DNA of 64,000 nt from Brenneria izadpanahii (lineage in GTDB: Bacteria > Pseudomonadota > Gammaproteobacteria > Enterobacterales > Enterobacteriaceae). The notes under the pieces are model-generated. The model did not search any database. It saw only the letters and a program-made list of their open reading frames with translations, and was not told the DNA's origin. Both the position numbers and the translations under genes were made by a program. Below are positions 31,059-40,562 of this stretch, one piece after another (position 1 is the stretch's first letter; each line of letters opens with the position of its first letter). The stretch lies in NCBI RefSeq assembly GCF_017569925.1, contig NZ_CP050854.1, positions 1,240,001 to 1,304,000 of the forward strand. Direction: 5' to 3'.

Positions 31059-31796
31059 ATGGAAGGCTGGCAGCGCGCATTTGTCTTACATGGGCGGCCT
31101 TATAGCGAAACCAGCTTGCTGCTGGATTTGTTCAGTGAAAGTGACGGCCGGGTTCGGGTGCTTGCGAAAGGCGCTCGGGCGCGCCGTTCCAGTCTGAAAG
31201 GGTGTTTGCAGCCGTTTACGCCTTTGCTGGTCCGCTGGAGCGGGCGGGGCGAAGTGAAAACCCTGCGCAATGCCGAGCCTGTATCGTTGGCTCTTCCTCT
31301 TACCGGTATCATGCTTTATAGCGGTTTATACGTGAATGAGTTGCTTGCCCGCGTTCTTGAGCATGAAACCAATTATTCCGCGCTCTTTTTTGATTATCTC
31401 AATTGTTTGCAACAGCTTGCTTCTCAGCACGCGTCGCCTGAGCCGGCGTTGCGCCGTTTTGAACTGGCTCTGCTGGGAAACCTGGGGTATGGCGTGGATT
31501 TCCTTCATTGCGCGGGAAGCGGTGAACCGGTAGCGGATACCATGACCTACCGGTATCGTGAAGAGAAAGGGTTTATCGCCAGCCTGATCGTCGATAACAA
31601 TAGCTTTACCGGCTATGAACTGCGAGCGCTTGCGTCACGAGAATTTCCCGACTCAGCAACGTTGCGGGCAGCTAAGCGTTTTACGCGTATCGCGCTAAAA
31701 CCTTATCTCGGCGGTAAGCCGCTGAAAAGTCGTGAACTGTTTCGCCAGTTTGTACCCAAGCCTGATTTACCGAAAACCCCGCCTTCTGATAAATAA
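31059..31796 (+). CDS. recO: DNA repair protein RecO
   Basis: A RecF-pathway mediator that helps load RecA on SSB-coated single-stranded DNA. The 245 residues start [17 protein letters not shown], with an OB-fold N-terminal domain (residues 1-80) and a helical C-terminal part, as in E. coli RecO. It lies in the conserved rnc-era-recO-pdxJ order. Confidence 0.95.
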   Translation: MEGWQRAFVLHGRPYSETSLLLDLFSESDGRVRVLAKGARARRSSLKGCLQPFTPLLVRWSGRGEVKTLRNAEPVSLALPLTGIMLYSGLYVNELLARVLEHETNYSALFFDYLNCLQQLASQHASPEPALRRFELALLGNLGYGVDFLHCAGSGEPVADTMTYRYREEKGFIASLIVDNNSFTGYELRALASREFPDSATLRAAKRFTRIALKPYLGGKPLKSRELFRQFVPKPDLPKTPPSDK

Positions 31797-31876
31797 TCCT
31801 GCTTCACCTGTACCCAGGAATGAGAACATCGGTGTAAACTGCCTCGTATTACGCATTATTTTATCGAGGATTTATC

Positions 31877-32608
31877 ATGTCTGAGCTGTTGTTGGGCGTT
31901 AATATTGATCACATCGCAACCCTTCGTAATGCCCGTGGTACTTCTTATCCTGATCCGGTTCAAGCGGCGTTTTTAGCGGAACAAGCGGGAGCGGACGGTA
32001 TTACGGTTCATCTGCGTGAAGATCGACGCCATATCACCGACCGTGACGTCCGTATCCTGCGAAAAACCATTCAAACGCGTATGAATCTGGAAATGGCCGT
32101 AACCGAGGAGATGGTGTATATCGCCTGTGAATTGAAGCCCCATTTTTGCTGTCTGGTGCCGGAGAAACGTCAGGAAGTAACTACCGAAGGCGGGTTGGAT
32201 GTCGCAGGCCAGCAGGAAAAAATGAACGATGCCGTCGCCAAATTAAGTCAGGCGGGAATTCAGGTTTCTCTGTTTATTGATGCCGATCACAAACAAATTG
32301 ATGCGGCTGTCGCCTGCGGCGCGCCTTATATTGAGATTCATACCGGCGCCTATGCGGATGCGGTTGACGATCGGGTTCGTCAACATGAGTTTGAACGTAT
32401 CCGGGAAGCCGCCGTTTATGCGGCAGGCAAAGGGTTAAAAGTGAACGCGGGTCACGGCCTGACATACCACAATGTACAACCTATCGCTGCTTTGCCGGAA
32501 ATGCATGAGCTAAATATCGGCCACTCAATCATCGGACGCGCGGTCATGAGCGGATTGAGCGGCGCGGTGGCTGAAATGAAAGCGCTGATGCGGGAAGCGC
32601 GCCGCTAA
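31877..32608 (+). CDS. pdxJ: Pyridoxine 5'-phosphate synthase PdxJ
   Basis: This enzyme condenses 1-deoxyxylulose 5-phosphate with 3-amino-2-oxopropyl phosphate, the last ring-forming step of vitamin B6 synthesis. It has 243 residues in a TIM barrel. Family motifs are [36 protein letters not shown], and the phosphate-binding NAGHGLTY and IGHSIIGRA. The stop overlaps the acpS start (TAATG), as in E. coli. Confidence 0.97.
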   Translation: MSELLLGVNIDHIATLRNARGTSYPDPVQAAFLAEQAGADGITVHLREDRRHITDRDVRILRKTIQTRMNLEMAVTEEMVYIACELKPHFCCLVPEKRQEVTTEGGLDVAGQQEKMNDAVAKLSQAGIQVSLFIDADHKQIDAAVACGAPYIEIHTGAYADAVDDRVRQHEFERIREAAVYAAGKGLKVNAGHGLTYHNVQPIAALPEMHELNIGHSIIGRAVMSGLSGAVAEMKALMREARR

Positions 32609-32988
32609 TGGCGATCCTTGGCCTCGGGACGGATATCGTCGAGATTGCCCGGATCGAATCTGTGATTGAGCGTTCTGGCGAACGTTTGGCGCGCCGTATT
32701 CTGACAGAAAACGAGTGGTCGCAATATCAGGAGCATCAGCAACCGGTTCGTTTTCTTGCCAAGCGTTTCGCCGTAAAAGAGGCCGCAGCGAAAGCCTTTG
32801 GCACCGGGATTCGTAATGGATTGGCTTTTGCCCAGTTTGAAGTCTTTAACGATGAACTGGGAAAACCCTGTCTGCGTTTTTTCGCCAAAGCATCCGAATT
32901 AGCTGCCCGCATGGGGGTAAAGCACGTGCATGTTACATTAGCTGATGAGCGGCGTTATGCTTGCGCGACGGTAATCATCGAGGGGTAA
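32608..32988 (+). CDS. acpS: Holo-[acyl-carrier-protein] synthase AcpS
   Basis: A 4'-phosphopantetheinyl transferase that activates acyl carrier protein. It has 126 residues. The N-terminal motif [12 protein letters not shown] and the central [15 protein letters not shown] carry the metal- and CoA-binding residues. It is coupled to pdxJ by a 1-base overlap and is convergent with yfhL, with only 2 bases between the genes. Confidence 0.97.
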   Translation: MAILGLGTDIVEIARIESVIERSGERLARRILTENEWSQYQEHQQPVRFLAKRFAVKEAAAKAFGTGIRNGLAFAQFEVFNDELGKPCLRFFAKASELAARMGVKHVHVTLADERRYACATVIIEG

Positions 32989-32990
32989 GC

Positions 32991-33260
<270 letters not shown>

Positions 33261-33524
33261 CTACCTTACAAACAGGGCGCAGATTATACCTGCTGAGCGT
33301 CGTTTAAACACGCGCAACTGTGATTGATGTGTGAAGTTATGGGGTGAAATAATCATCTGTTCGTTAAATTGATTCCGAGTTTATGCTTTAGACTATGCAT
33401 ATCGACTGATATGGCTGGGACTCTATGGTTTTAATCTGTTGATTTAAAAATCAAATTAAGTTAATTATGATATTGATCTTCGTGTTCTCATTGTAATATA
33501 GGCATGAGGCCACTGTATTGCCGA

Positions 33525-33551
33525 TAAAGTTTGTGCCTGGGTCGTCGATAA
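33525..33551 (+). promoter_or_regulatory. FliA (sigma-28) flagellar class III promoter of pdeH
   Basis: TAAAGTTT (33525-33532), an 11-nt spacer and GTCGATAA (33544-33551) match the sigma-28 consensus TAAAGTTT-N11-GCCGATAA in 15 of 16 positions. It lies about 50 bases before the pdeH start, in line with E. coli yhjH (pdeH) being a flagellar class III gene. Confidence 0.85.
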
Positions 33552-33599
33552 CGATGTAACCTGTATGATGTAGTTTTTATAATTAACAATGTCAGTCTA

Positions 33600-34391
33600 A
33601 TGGCGGAACTCATAGTGCAGCAGGAAGGGAATGTTAATCAGTTTGGGCTATTATTTCCTCAGCAAGGGGATGCTGAGCCATTGGATTCTGATTATTGGAA
33701 TCAATGCCAACGGCGGTATACCTTTCAGCCTATTTACCGAACATCAGGTAAACTTATGGCTATCGAGTTGTTAACCTCGGTTTTTTCCCCAACCTTGCCA
33801 CAAAAATCTATCTCTCCTGAAAAATACTTTGCCAATATCAATGTCGAAGAACGCTTACAGATTATTGTAGAGCAACTGCAGCTTTTATCGCATTGGAACT
33901 TGCGTTTTACCCGTGATGATCTGCTTGCTTCAGTCAATATCGATGGAATGACGTTGCTTGCCTTGCAGAAGAGTCACGAAGCGAAGCGCCTAATCTCTTC
34001 CATGCCATGGATTCGTTTTGAAATGGTAGAAAATCAAGGAGGATTGCCAAAAGAGGCATTAACGAAACTCCCTGAAGCACAAATGTTATGGTTAGATGAC
34101 TTTGGTTGCGGAGTGGCAAATTTTTCATCATTAATGTTAGCGCAATATGACTGTATCAAAGTTGCCCGCGAGCTCTTTATTTTGTTGCAGCAAAGCGGAG
34201 AAGGGCGCGAGGTCTTTCCTGCGTTAATCGCGTTACTTGCCCGTTTTTGTAATTATGTCGTTATTGAAGGGATTGAAACACCGGAAGAATGGGCCGTTGT
34301 TAAGTCTTCCTGTGCTGATGCCGCTCAGGGATATTATCTTTCTCGTCCCCAACCATTTGATAACTTTGAGGCGCTAAAAACTGAATTTTGA
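33600..34391 (+). CDS. pdeH: EAL-domain cyclic-di-GMP phosphodiesterase PdeH (YhjH)
   Basis: It hydrolyses c-di-GMP; in E. coli it keeps c-di-GMP low during motility so that the YcgR brake stays off. It has 263 residues, close to E. coli PdeH (255), with conserved stretches such as TFQPIYRTSGKLMAIELLT. All key EAL positions are seen: Glu56 (IELL), Asn113 (SVNIDG), Glu141/144 (FEMVEN), Asp166-Asp167 (LDDFG), Lys187 (IKVAREL), Glu223/226 (EGIE) and the QGYYLSRP loop. The ATG lacks a strong Shine-Dalgarno. A near-perfect FliA promoter lies upstream. Confidence 0.93.
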   Translation: MAELIVQQEGNVNQFGLLFPQQGDAEPLDSDYWNQCQRRYTFQPIYRTSGKLMAIELLTSVFSPTLPQKSISPEKYFANINVEERLQIIVEQLQLLSHWNLRFTRDDLLASVNIDGMTLLALQKSHEAKRLISSMPWIRFEMVENQGGLPKEALTKLPEAQMLWLDDFGCGVANFSSLMLAQYDCIKVARELFILLQQSGEGREVFPALIALLARFCNYVVIEGIETPEEWAVVKSSCADAAQGYYLSRPQPFDNFEALKTEF

Positions 34392-35204
34392 ATAAGAATA
34401 AGATCTATCTCATGAACATTTAATAATGTGACAGCAATATAATCCATTCTAAATTTGCTGTTTATTCACCTTCTATTTCCCTCTTTTTAATTACATTAAT
34501 TTATTTAATGTCCGTTAGTAGTGCGAAATAATGGGCGTGTCGCGATAAAAGTTTTAATGATTATAAATGATTAATTATTTTGCTAATATTGTATATTTTA
34601 TTGTTTTATTCTCGTTTTTTTGTTGCCATTCGTGATTTATGTTGTTAATGGGGCTTGAGTGAGTTTTTATGACTAGTCGCTATGATCATGATGATTACGA
34701 TTGGTGATTTGTTAATTGAAATCCCCATTAAGATAACTAATTGATTTTTAATGATAAAAAAATCAATGTTTGTTATGAACGATCAAAAATCGCTTTATGA
34801 TAGATTATGTTGATTAAAATGATGAGATTTATTGGTATAATTGATTTGCTTACGGATGATTGATGGTCAAAATGTACCACCATGCAAGTCATGGAATACT
34901 TATTAATTTCATTAGATAAACTTATAACGCAAGCATTACTAATATTAAATTAAAACACTTTTTTGGGGTTTGTAGACCTCATTTGCACACAGTGATATGC
35001 GGGGTTTTTATGTTGATGTTTCCATGTTTTTGAATCCTCCGGTTGTCTGGAGCATTTTTTCCTTCATCCTTTCTGCTCTCCGGAAATGCGCCGATTATCC
35101 TGCCAAACGGCAGCGTCAGGAAAAGTGGCTATTACCGGGATTTTTTGTTGTCAGTGCTATGACTTGCACGATCAGGACCGCTCGGGCCTGAGGAGAGTGT
35201 TATT
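34392..35204. other. AT-rich 813-base gap upstream of the GGDEF gene
   Basis: It contains many A/T runs and no convincing gene. A short plus-strand ORF (34997-35191) has no recognisable features and spans a terminator-like hairpin. The low GC and the lack of coding suggest a long regulatory leader, H-NS-type silencing DNA, or a decayed segment. No riboswitch could be recognised by eye. Confidence 0.4.
35037..35060 (+). terminator. Terminator-like hairpin in the leader of the GGDEF gene
   Basis: The stem CTCCGG / CTGGAG (one G-T pair) with a TTGT loop is followed by CA and six Ts. It lies about 145 bases upstream of the GTG start. It could end a short upstream transcript or act as an attenuator for the downstream gene. 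Confidence 0.45.
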
Positions 35205-36719
35205 GTGTATGAAATAATAATAACCATACTAATACTGCTTCTATTATATTCTTCTATAAAAAATAGAAAAATTAAAGGGAAGTTGAACTCTGAGCAGAAA
35301 AAACAAGATTTTCTAAACATGATTTTCTTTGCGACGGAATATGGTCCTGCTTCCGTTATGATTGCGGACGAAAATTGTGAAATCGTTTATGTAAATCGTC
35401 AGTTTGTTACCATGTCCGGTTATATGCCCGATGAGGTTATTGGTAAAAAAACGAATATACTAAGTTCAGGTATGACTAACGCCGCTGTTTATGAGGATCT
35501 ATGGTCTACTTTAAATAGAGGTGAAGTCTGGAGCGGGGAGTTTGTTAACCGCCGGAAAGATGGGCAGTTGTATTGGGAAAAGGCCAATATTGCCAAGATT
35601 TATAATAAGACCAACGATTCAATGCATTACGTTGGGGTTAAGATTGATATCACGGAGAGAAAAATACAGGAGCATCACGATAACTCCTATAATCGGGCAT
35701 TGGAGCTCTTATCAAGCGGGGCGCCGTTAAAAGATATTCTTGATGCCATCATATTTAGCGTAGAAGAGAAAAATCCCGGCCGCATCGTCTGCTCGGTGTT
35801 ACTGGTAGATAAAGAAAAAAAATGCCTGACCTTAGGGTCGGCGCCCAGCCTGCCCGGCTTTTATAAAAATGCCATTCATAACGTCAAAATCGCCGATGGC
35901 GTTGCTTCATTCGGGACGGCCGCTTATACCGGTAAACGTGTGATAACCGATGATATCTCCGTCCATCCCTATTGGTCGCTACATAAAGGTCTGGCGCTAT
36001 ACGCCGGTTTCCGCTCATGCTGGTCTGAACCTATTTATGGACAGAATAAAGAAGTATTAGGCGTATTGAGCGTTTATCATCGCAAGGTGTATGTACCTAA
36101 TGATGAGGAAATTTTTTCCATTGAGAAATCGGCTCAATTAATATCCATTGCTATAGAACGCTATCGCGCCATTGATATGCTGCGGCGTAGTGAGGAACAT
36201 TATCGTCAACTGGCTCATTATGACTCATTAACGTCATTGGCTAATGGTTTGACGTTTGCCGAACAAATGGAACAGGCAATCTTGTTGTCTAAGCAAACAG
36301 GTAGAAAGATTGCGTTAATGTTCCTCGATCTTAATAAATTTAAGCAGATAAATGACTCCTTCGGTCATGCTGTCGGCGATCTGCTCTTAAAAGAAGCCGC
36401 TGCGCGGATGCGTGAGGCCGTAAGAGACTCCGATACGGTGTATAGGCGCAGTGGTGATGAATTCATTATTCTGTTGCAAGGCATTAAGGAAGTGGATAAC
36501 ACTTTGTACGTTGCTGAAAAAATTCATCATGCGTTAAATAAGCCCTTTATTATTGAAGGGAAGACGATGGATATCTCCTGTAGCATCGGGATCGCGCTCT
36601 ATCCAGAACACGGTACAGATTCCCTGACGCTTGCCATTAATGCCGACTCGGCAATGTATCAGGCGAAAGCGATGGGATGTGGTCAGACGCAAATTTATCA
36701 TGATTTAAGTAACCACTAA
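35205..36719 (+). CDS. Membrane-anchored PAS-GAF-GGDEF protein, predicted diguanylate cyclase
   Basis: This protein is predicted to make c-di-GMP. In its 504 residues are a short N-terminal membrane helix (about 3-17), a PAS domain (about 40-150, VIADENCEIVYVNRQF, ending in DITERK), a GAF domain (about 165-325) and a C-terminal GGDEF domain (about 340-500). The active-site loop is SGDEF (416-420), a tolerated variant of GGDEF. An inhibitory-site RxxD (RDSD, 407-410) lies five residues before it, so product inhibition is expected. The start is GTG, with GAGGAG about 10 bases upstream. There is no EAL domain. It lies between pdeH and the Tad locus. Confidence 0.88.
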   Translation: MYEIIITILILLLLYSSIKNRKIKGKLNSEQKKQDFLNMIFFATEYGPASVMIADENCEIVYVNRQFVTMSGYMPDEVIGKKTNILSSGMTNAAVYEDLWSTLNRGEVWSGEFVNRRKDGQLYWEKANIAKIYNKTNDSMHYVGVKIDITERKIQEHHDNSYNRALELLSSGAPLKDILDAIIFSVEEKNPGRIVCSVLLVDKEKKCLTLGSAPSLPGFYKNAIHNVKIADGVASFGTAAYTGKRVITDDISVHPYWSLHKGLALYAGFRSCWSEPIYGQNKEVLGVLSVYHRKVYVPNDEEIFSIEKSAQLISIAIERYRAIDMLRRSEEHYRQLAHYDSLTSLANGLTFAEQMEQAILLSKQTGRKIALMFLDLNKFKQINDSFGHAVGDLLLKEAAARMREAVRDSDTVYRRSGDEFIILLQGIKEVDNTLYVAEKIHHALNKPFIIEGKTMDISCSIGIALYPEHGTDSLTLAINADSAMYQAKAMGCGQTQIYHDLSNH

Positions 36720-36750
36720 TAATGCAGTAACTGCAATTATTATTTTTGAA

Positions 36751-37029
36751 TTAATGTTTTTCTTCATGTATCGCCATACGATTCATTGCTGATGACGCTC
36801 CCGGTTTCGTCATCAGCGAAAATTCGTTTACGGATTTTTCCTGTAAAAAGTCGTGTTTCCCATTCCTTGAAATTGTTAATGTGCTTTTTAACTTAATTAT
36901 CGCCGTAACCTTGCCATCGTCGCAGGAAAGACAACGTTGTCGCTCTGAATTATAGATATTACTAATGGTTGACGGAACTAAGTTGAATAAATTTCCACTA
37001 TATATAGGGTACAGTAAGATTCGTGTCAT
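36751..37029 (-). CDS. Hypothetical 92-residue protein (doubtful)
   Basis: A short minus-strand frame between the GGDEF gene and flp. The product has two Cys (RCLSC), mixed charge and no signal peptide or known motif. Only a weak AGGCG precedes the ATG. It is listed because the gap is otherwise empty and no gene overlaps it. A chance ORF is quite possible. Confidence 0.25.
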   Translation of the reverse strand: MTRILLYPIYSGNLFNLVPSTISNIYNSERQRCLSCDDGKVTAIIKLKSTLTISRNGKHDFLQEKSVNEFSLMTKPGASSAMNRMAIHEEKH

Positions 37030-37424
37030 TATTCGCCTATATAGTCGGCTATAAAGCGAATCTCTTATCTATCATTAACGCTAAAATAGTTGTGTTTATT
37101 AATAATTATTAAGTATTTATAATGTAACGTTTGCATGTAAGTTGTTGCGTTAATAGCATAAGAATTTGATTTTGTCTTGCATATGTTTGTGATGTTCATC
37201 AAATTTTAATGAAAACTTAACTCAAATTTATTGAGTTAGATCCCGGATTTGGATTAGGATTCGCTTGTCTTTTGAGGGTGTCATAAGGAAATTTTCATTA
37301 TTACCCTTGGGCATTAAGTATAAGCAAATAATCTGATTCGGTGCTCTGTTGAGTTATTTACCCAGCGGGCTCGATTGCTTGTGCACGGATTTTTTAACTA
37401 ATATTAATTTTTAAGGAATGAAAA
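37030..37424 (+). promoter_or_regulatory. Promoter region of the Tad locus with a CRP-like site
   Basis: 395 AT-rich bases upstream of flp. A CRP-like box TGTGA-TGTTCA-TCAAA at 37188-37203 has a perfect left half and four of five bases in the right half. No clear sigma-70 pair was fixed. All Tad genes follow on the plus strand with small gaps or overlaps, so the main promoter should be here. Confidence 0.35.
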
Positions 37425-37622
37425 ATGATACGTAAATTATTTAATCTCTTAAAGAAGGATGAGCGCGGCGTATCGGCTCTGGAATATGCCATTCTGGCTG
37501 GAGTAATTGTGGTGGTGGTTGCCACGGCTCTTGGCACATTTGGCGGTAAGCTTAGTACCGCATTCTCTAATTTGGGTGACAAGATTGATACTCAAGTTAA
37601 AAAAACAACCACTACACAATAA
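37425..37622 (+). CDS. flp: Flp-type IVb pilin
   Basis: The major pilin of the Tad pilus, 65 residues. The leader is short and basic and ends in Gly (KKDERG). The mature part starts VSALEYAILAGVIVVVV, with Glu at +5 and Tyr at +6, the Flp hallmark cut by the prepilin peptidase. The C-terminal tail is short and Lys/Thr-rich. AAGGA precedes the ATG. It is the first gene of the locus and probably the most highly expressed. Confidence 0.93.
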   Translation: MIRKLFNLLKKDERGVSALEYAILAGVIVVVVATALGTFGGKLSTAFSNLGDKIDTQVKKTTTTQ

Positions 37623-37646
37623 AACAGAATAGTTTAATCGTTATTC

Positions 37647-38174
37647 ATGCTTTTATTAAAGCTAATTATTACCGCGTTATTAATAGCCCTGTTCGGGCTA
37701 TTAATACATGCCGATTTGACCCAACGACGTTTACCTAACCGCTGGATTGGTTATTACGCACTGTTGTTTCCTGTTTATGCCTGGACTCAGGAATTGAATT
37801 GGGTTCAATTTGCTATTCACGGTTTATTCGCCATCGTTATTTTTCTGCTGTTACTGTTGCCGTTTTTACGCGGCGGCATCGGCGGCGGCGATGTCAAGTT
37901 GGGTACGGTAGTGATGTTGTGGGCGGGGCCGCAGTCGGCGGCCTCCGTTTTGGTAGCGATCGGTCTGGTCGGTGCGCTGTTGGGCATTGCCGGATGGCTG
38001 GCGGATCTGCTGACGGATAGAAAACCGCAGGTTGCGTTGGATATTCCAGCTACAAAGCAACCCATGTCGCCTGGCTATATTCTGTCGGCGCGGCGAGGGG
38101 TGCCTTATGGCGTTGCACTGGTGGCCGGAGGGATAACGGCGTTAATCAGCCAGGGTTGGGGGCTATTGCCTTAA
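37647..38174 (+). CDS. tadV: Type IV prepilin peptidase TadV/CpaA
   Basis: An aspartic membrane peptidase that removes leaders from Flp and the TadE/TadF pseudopilins. The 175 residues hold about five membrane helices. The two catalytic Asp sites are visible as DLTQRRLPN near residue 25 and GGGDVKLG near residue 80. It lacks the long N-terminal methyltransferase part of PilD. It lies 24 bases after flp. Confidence 0.88.
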   Translation: MLLLKLIITALLIALFGLLIHADLTQRRLPNRWIGYYALLFPVYAWTQELNWVQFAIHGLFAIVIFLLLLLPFLRGGIGGGDVKLGTVVMLWAGPQSAASVLVAIGLVGALLGIAGWLADLLTDRKPQVALDIPATKQPMSPGYILSARRGVPYGVALVAGGITALISQGWGLLP

Positions 38175-38257
38175 TCCATCATCCATCCGACCGTTGGTTT
38201 TATTAACGACAGGTCGCTTTTTTGCCATCTGATCATCAAGCCGGGAGTGGCCTGTTG

Positions 38258-39187
38258 ATGTCTTCAGTATTGAAATTTGCCTTAATTCTGCTTGCGGCGG
38301 CACTGCTGGCTGTAATTGCCCGTATATGGTTCGTCAGCGCCAATGTGCCGCCGGAAAAGCAGGTGCAGGTGCGCGTTGCCGCCGCTGAATTACCGGCCGG
38401 ACTCTTGCTGCGCGAGGGGGATCTGGGCTGGAAAACCTACTCCGAGGACAACGTGCCGGAGGGCGCGCTGCGTGAAGGCAGCACCAGCGCCACTCTCAAT
38501 GGCGCGTTGGTGCGCAAGCCGTTGTCACCCGGCGCGCTGATTCTGGACAGCGATGTTATCCGCCCTGACGCCCCGGGTTTTCTGGCCGCGGTATTAAAGC
38601 CGGGCATGCGCGCCGTTTCCGTGCCGGTGGATGAGGTTTCCGGCAATGCCGGACTGATTCAGCCGGGGGATTTTGTCGATATTATCCTGACCCAGAAGCT
38701 GAACCAGCAGGAAAACAATCACAACGGCAATACGCGGCAGGTGGTGAGCGAAACGGTGGTCGAGCGGGTGCGCATTATTGCCGTGGGTTCGAGTATCCAA
38801 CGGCAAACGGAAGATAACGGTAAAGCCAACCGCGCGAGAACCGTTACGGTGGAGGTGGCGCCGCGCGCCGCCGAAGCCGTTACTGTAGCGGCGCAGTTGG
38901 GCAGTTTATCAATGGCGTTGCGTAGTTTTGCGTTGAAAGATCGGGATGCGGCAGATCAGGATGATGCGCTGAACGCAACGGCTTCGGTAGTGGCGTGGGA
39001 CAGTACTCGCGATAAGGAAAGTCGTCCGGTTTGGGGCGGCGACGTTTCCCGCGCGTTGGGCGCAGGAGAATATGGGGCGCCAGCATCAGATTCGGAAGGG
39101 AAAATCACTCCGCCGAGATCACAACGGGTGATCATCATGCGCGGCAGTCAACGTCAGGAACAGGAGTTTGACACTTATGCTCGCTAG
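38258..39187 (+). CDS. rcpC: Tad pilus assembly protein RcpC/CpaB
   Basis: A periplasmic assembly factor anchored by an N-terminal membrane helix (FALILLAAALLAVIARIWF). A SAF domain follows (VAAAELPAGLLLREGDLGW), then the RcpC/CpaB region (GMRAVSVPVDEVSGNAGLIQPGDFVDI). The ATG at 38258 with GGGAG upstream gives 309 residues; the frame opens at a TTG 36 bases earlier. The 3' end overlaps the secretin start by 11 bases. Confidence 0.88.
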   Translation: MSSVLKFALILLAAALLAVIARIWFVSANVPPEKQVQVRVAAAELPAGLLLREGDLGWKTYSEDNVPEGALREGSTSATLNGALVRKPLSPGALILDSDVIRPDAPGFLAAVLKPGMRAVSVPVDEVSGNAGLIQPGDFVDIILTQKLNQQENNHNGNTRQVVSETVVERVRIIAVGSSIQRQTEDNGKANRARTVTVEVAPRAAEAVTVAAQLGSLSMALRSFALKDRDAADQDDALNATASVVAWDSTRDKESRPVWGGDVSRALGAGEYGAPASDSEGKITPPRSQRVIIMRGSQRQEQEFDTYAR

Positions 39188-40532
39188 AATTTCATGGCAT
39201 ATGTTAGTGCTGGCGCTGGCCGGCTTATTATTGAGCGTGTCTGTCAAGACACAGGCGATGACGCTGTCCGTCGGCTCGGGGGAGCTGATTAATATATCCG
39301 GCGATATGGCGTCAGTATTTGTGGCCGATCCGGAAATCGCCGATGTTCAATCGCCGACGCCTGGCTCGGTGCTGGTGCTGGGTAAACGCGTCGGCACCAC
39401 ATCGCTGTACATACTGGATAGCGCCGGTAAGCAACTGGCGCAACGGACCATTATGGTAAGGCACAATTTGTCCGAGGTACAAACCACGTTACGGCAGCGT
39501 TTCCCGAAACTGCGTCTGACGCTGACCTCGTCGCCTGGCTCAATTATGGTGGCCGGCCAGGTGCCTAACGCCGAAACGGCCGAGGCGATTGCCCGCACCA
39601 TTCGTCCCTACCTGAGTGAGAAAGATGAGTTGCTTAACCAGTTGTCGATCGCCAGTCCGGTACAGGTGCATCTGCGGGTTCGGGTCACCGAAGTATCGCG
39701 TTCGGTCACGCAACAACTGGGAGTGAACTGGGAAGTGCTTTCCAGTCCCGGTAACTTTCTACTTGGGTTGGGGGGATTAAGGGATTTTGCTTCAACCAAT
39801 ACAACTACAGGCGTAACGACCTATACCCGCGCCTCCAATAATTATGGCGTCATCGGCGGGTTCAAATCGGGCAGTACCTCGGTTGAGGCCATGGTTGACG
39901 CGTTGGATCAAGAGGGCCTGATCAGTATTCTGGCTGAGCCCAACCTGACCGCGGTTTCCGGTCAAACCGCCAGTTTCCTTGCCGGTGGAGAGTTCCCGGT
40001 GCCGGTTAGACAGGAGTCGGATACCACCACCGTCGAATTCAAACCGTTTGGCGTCGCGCTCGATTTTACTCCCACAGTGTTGGGGGACGATCGCATCAGT
40101 CTCAAGGTTCGTCCTGAAATCAGCGAGATCGATACCAATAACAGTATTGTGGTGGATGGACTGAGCGTTCCGGGCATCTCCGTGCGACGGGTGGAAACCA
40201 CGGTAGAACTGGCCAGCGGACAGAGCTTCGCCATCGGCGGGTTATTACAGAACAACGTCAGCGACGTGCTTTCCAAAGTTCCCGGCCTGGGCTCTATTCC
40301 GGTGCTGGGCAAGCTGTTTTCTTCTTCGGATTACCAAAACAATAAAAGCGAGTTGGTGGTTATTGTGACGCCGTATCTGGTGCGCCCGACAGCCGCCAAC
40401 CAACTGGCGACGCCGTTGGATAGCATGAGAGCCAATTCCGACATCGAATATATCGTGAATAAAAAGACCGGCGTCGACCCCTTGCAGAATAAGGTTCCCC
40501 GTTTAACGGGATCGGCCGGTTTTGTCTATTAA
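39177..40532 (+). CDS. rcpA: Tad pilus secretin RcpA/CpaC
   Basis: The outer-membrane channel for the Tad pilus. It has a signal peptide of about 22 residues, then the pilus-formation N-terminal domain (LSVGSGELINISGDMASVFVADPEIADVQ). A BON-like segment and the secretin domain with GLLQNNVSDVLSKVPGLGSIPVLG follow. The ATG at 39177 has AGGAG 10 bases upstream; the in-frame TTG at 39168 is too close to it. It has 451 residues and overlaps rcpC. Confidence 0.9.
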   Translation: MLARISWHMLVLALAGLLLSVSVKTQAMTLSVGSGELINISGDMASVFVADPEIADVQSPTPGSVLVLGKRVGTTSLYILDSAGKQLAQRTIMVRHNLSEVQTTLRQRFPKLRLTLTSSPGSIMVAGQVPNAETAEAIARTIRPYLSEKDELLNQLSIASPVQVHLRVRVTEVSRSVTQQLGVNWEVLSSPGNFLLGLGGLRDFASTNTTTGVTTYTRASNNYGVIGGFKSGSTSVEAMVDALDQEGLISILAEPNLTAVSGQTASFLAGGEFPVPVRQESDTTTVEFKPFGVALDFTPTVLGDDRISLKVRPEISEIDTNNSIVVDGLSVPGISVRRVETTVELASGQSFAIGGLLQNNVSDVLSKVPGLGSIPVLGKLFSSSDYQNNKSELVVIVTPYLVRPTAANQLATPLDSMRANSDIEYIVNKKTGVDPLQNKVPRLTGSAGFVY

Positions 40533-40562
40533 CGTTTCACTGTCGCAGATACCAAAGGGAGT

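Noticed and set aside
34997..35191. 64-residue ORF upstream of the GGDEF gene
   Set aside because: It spans a terminator-like hairpin and has no convincing ribosome-binding site or family likeness.
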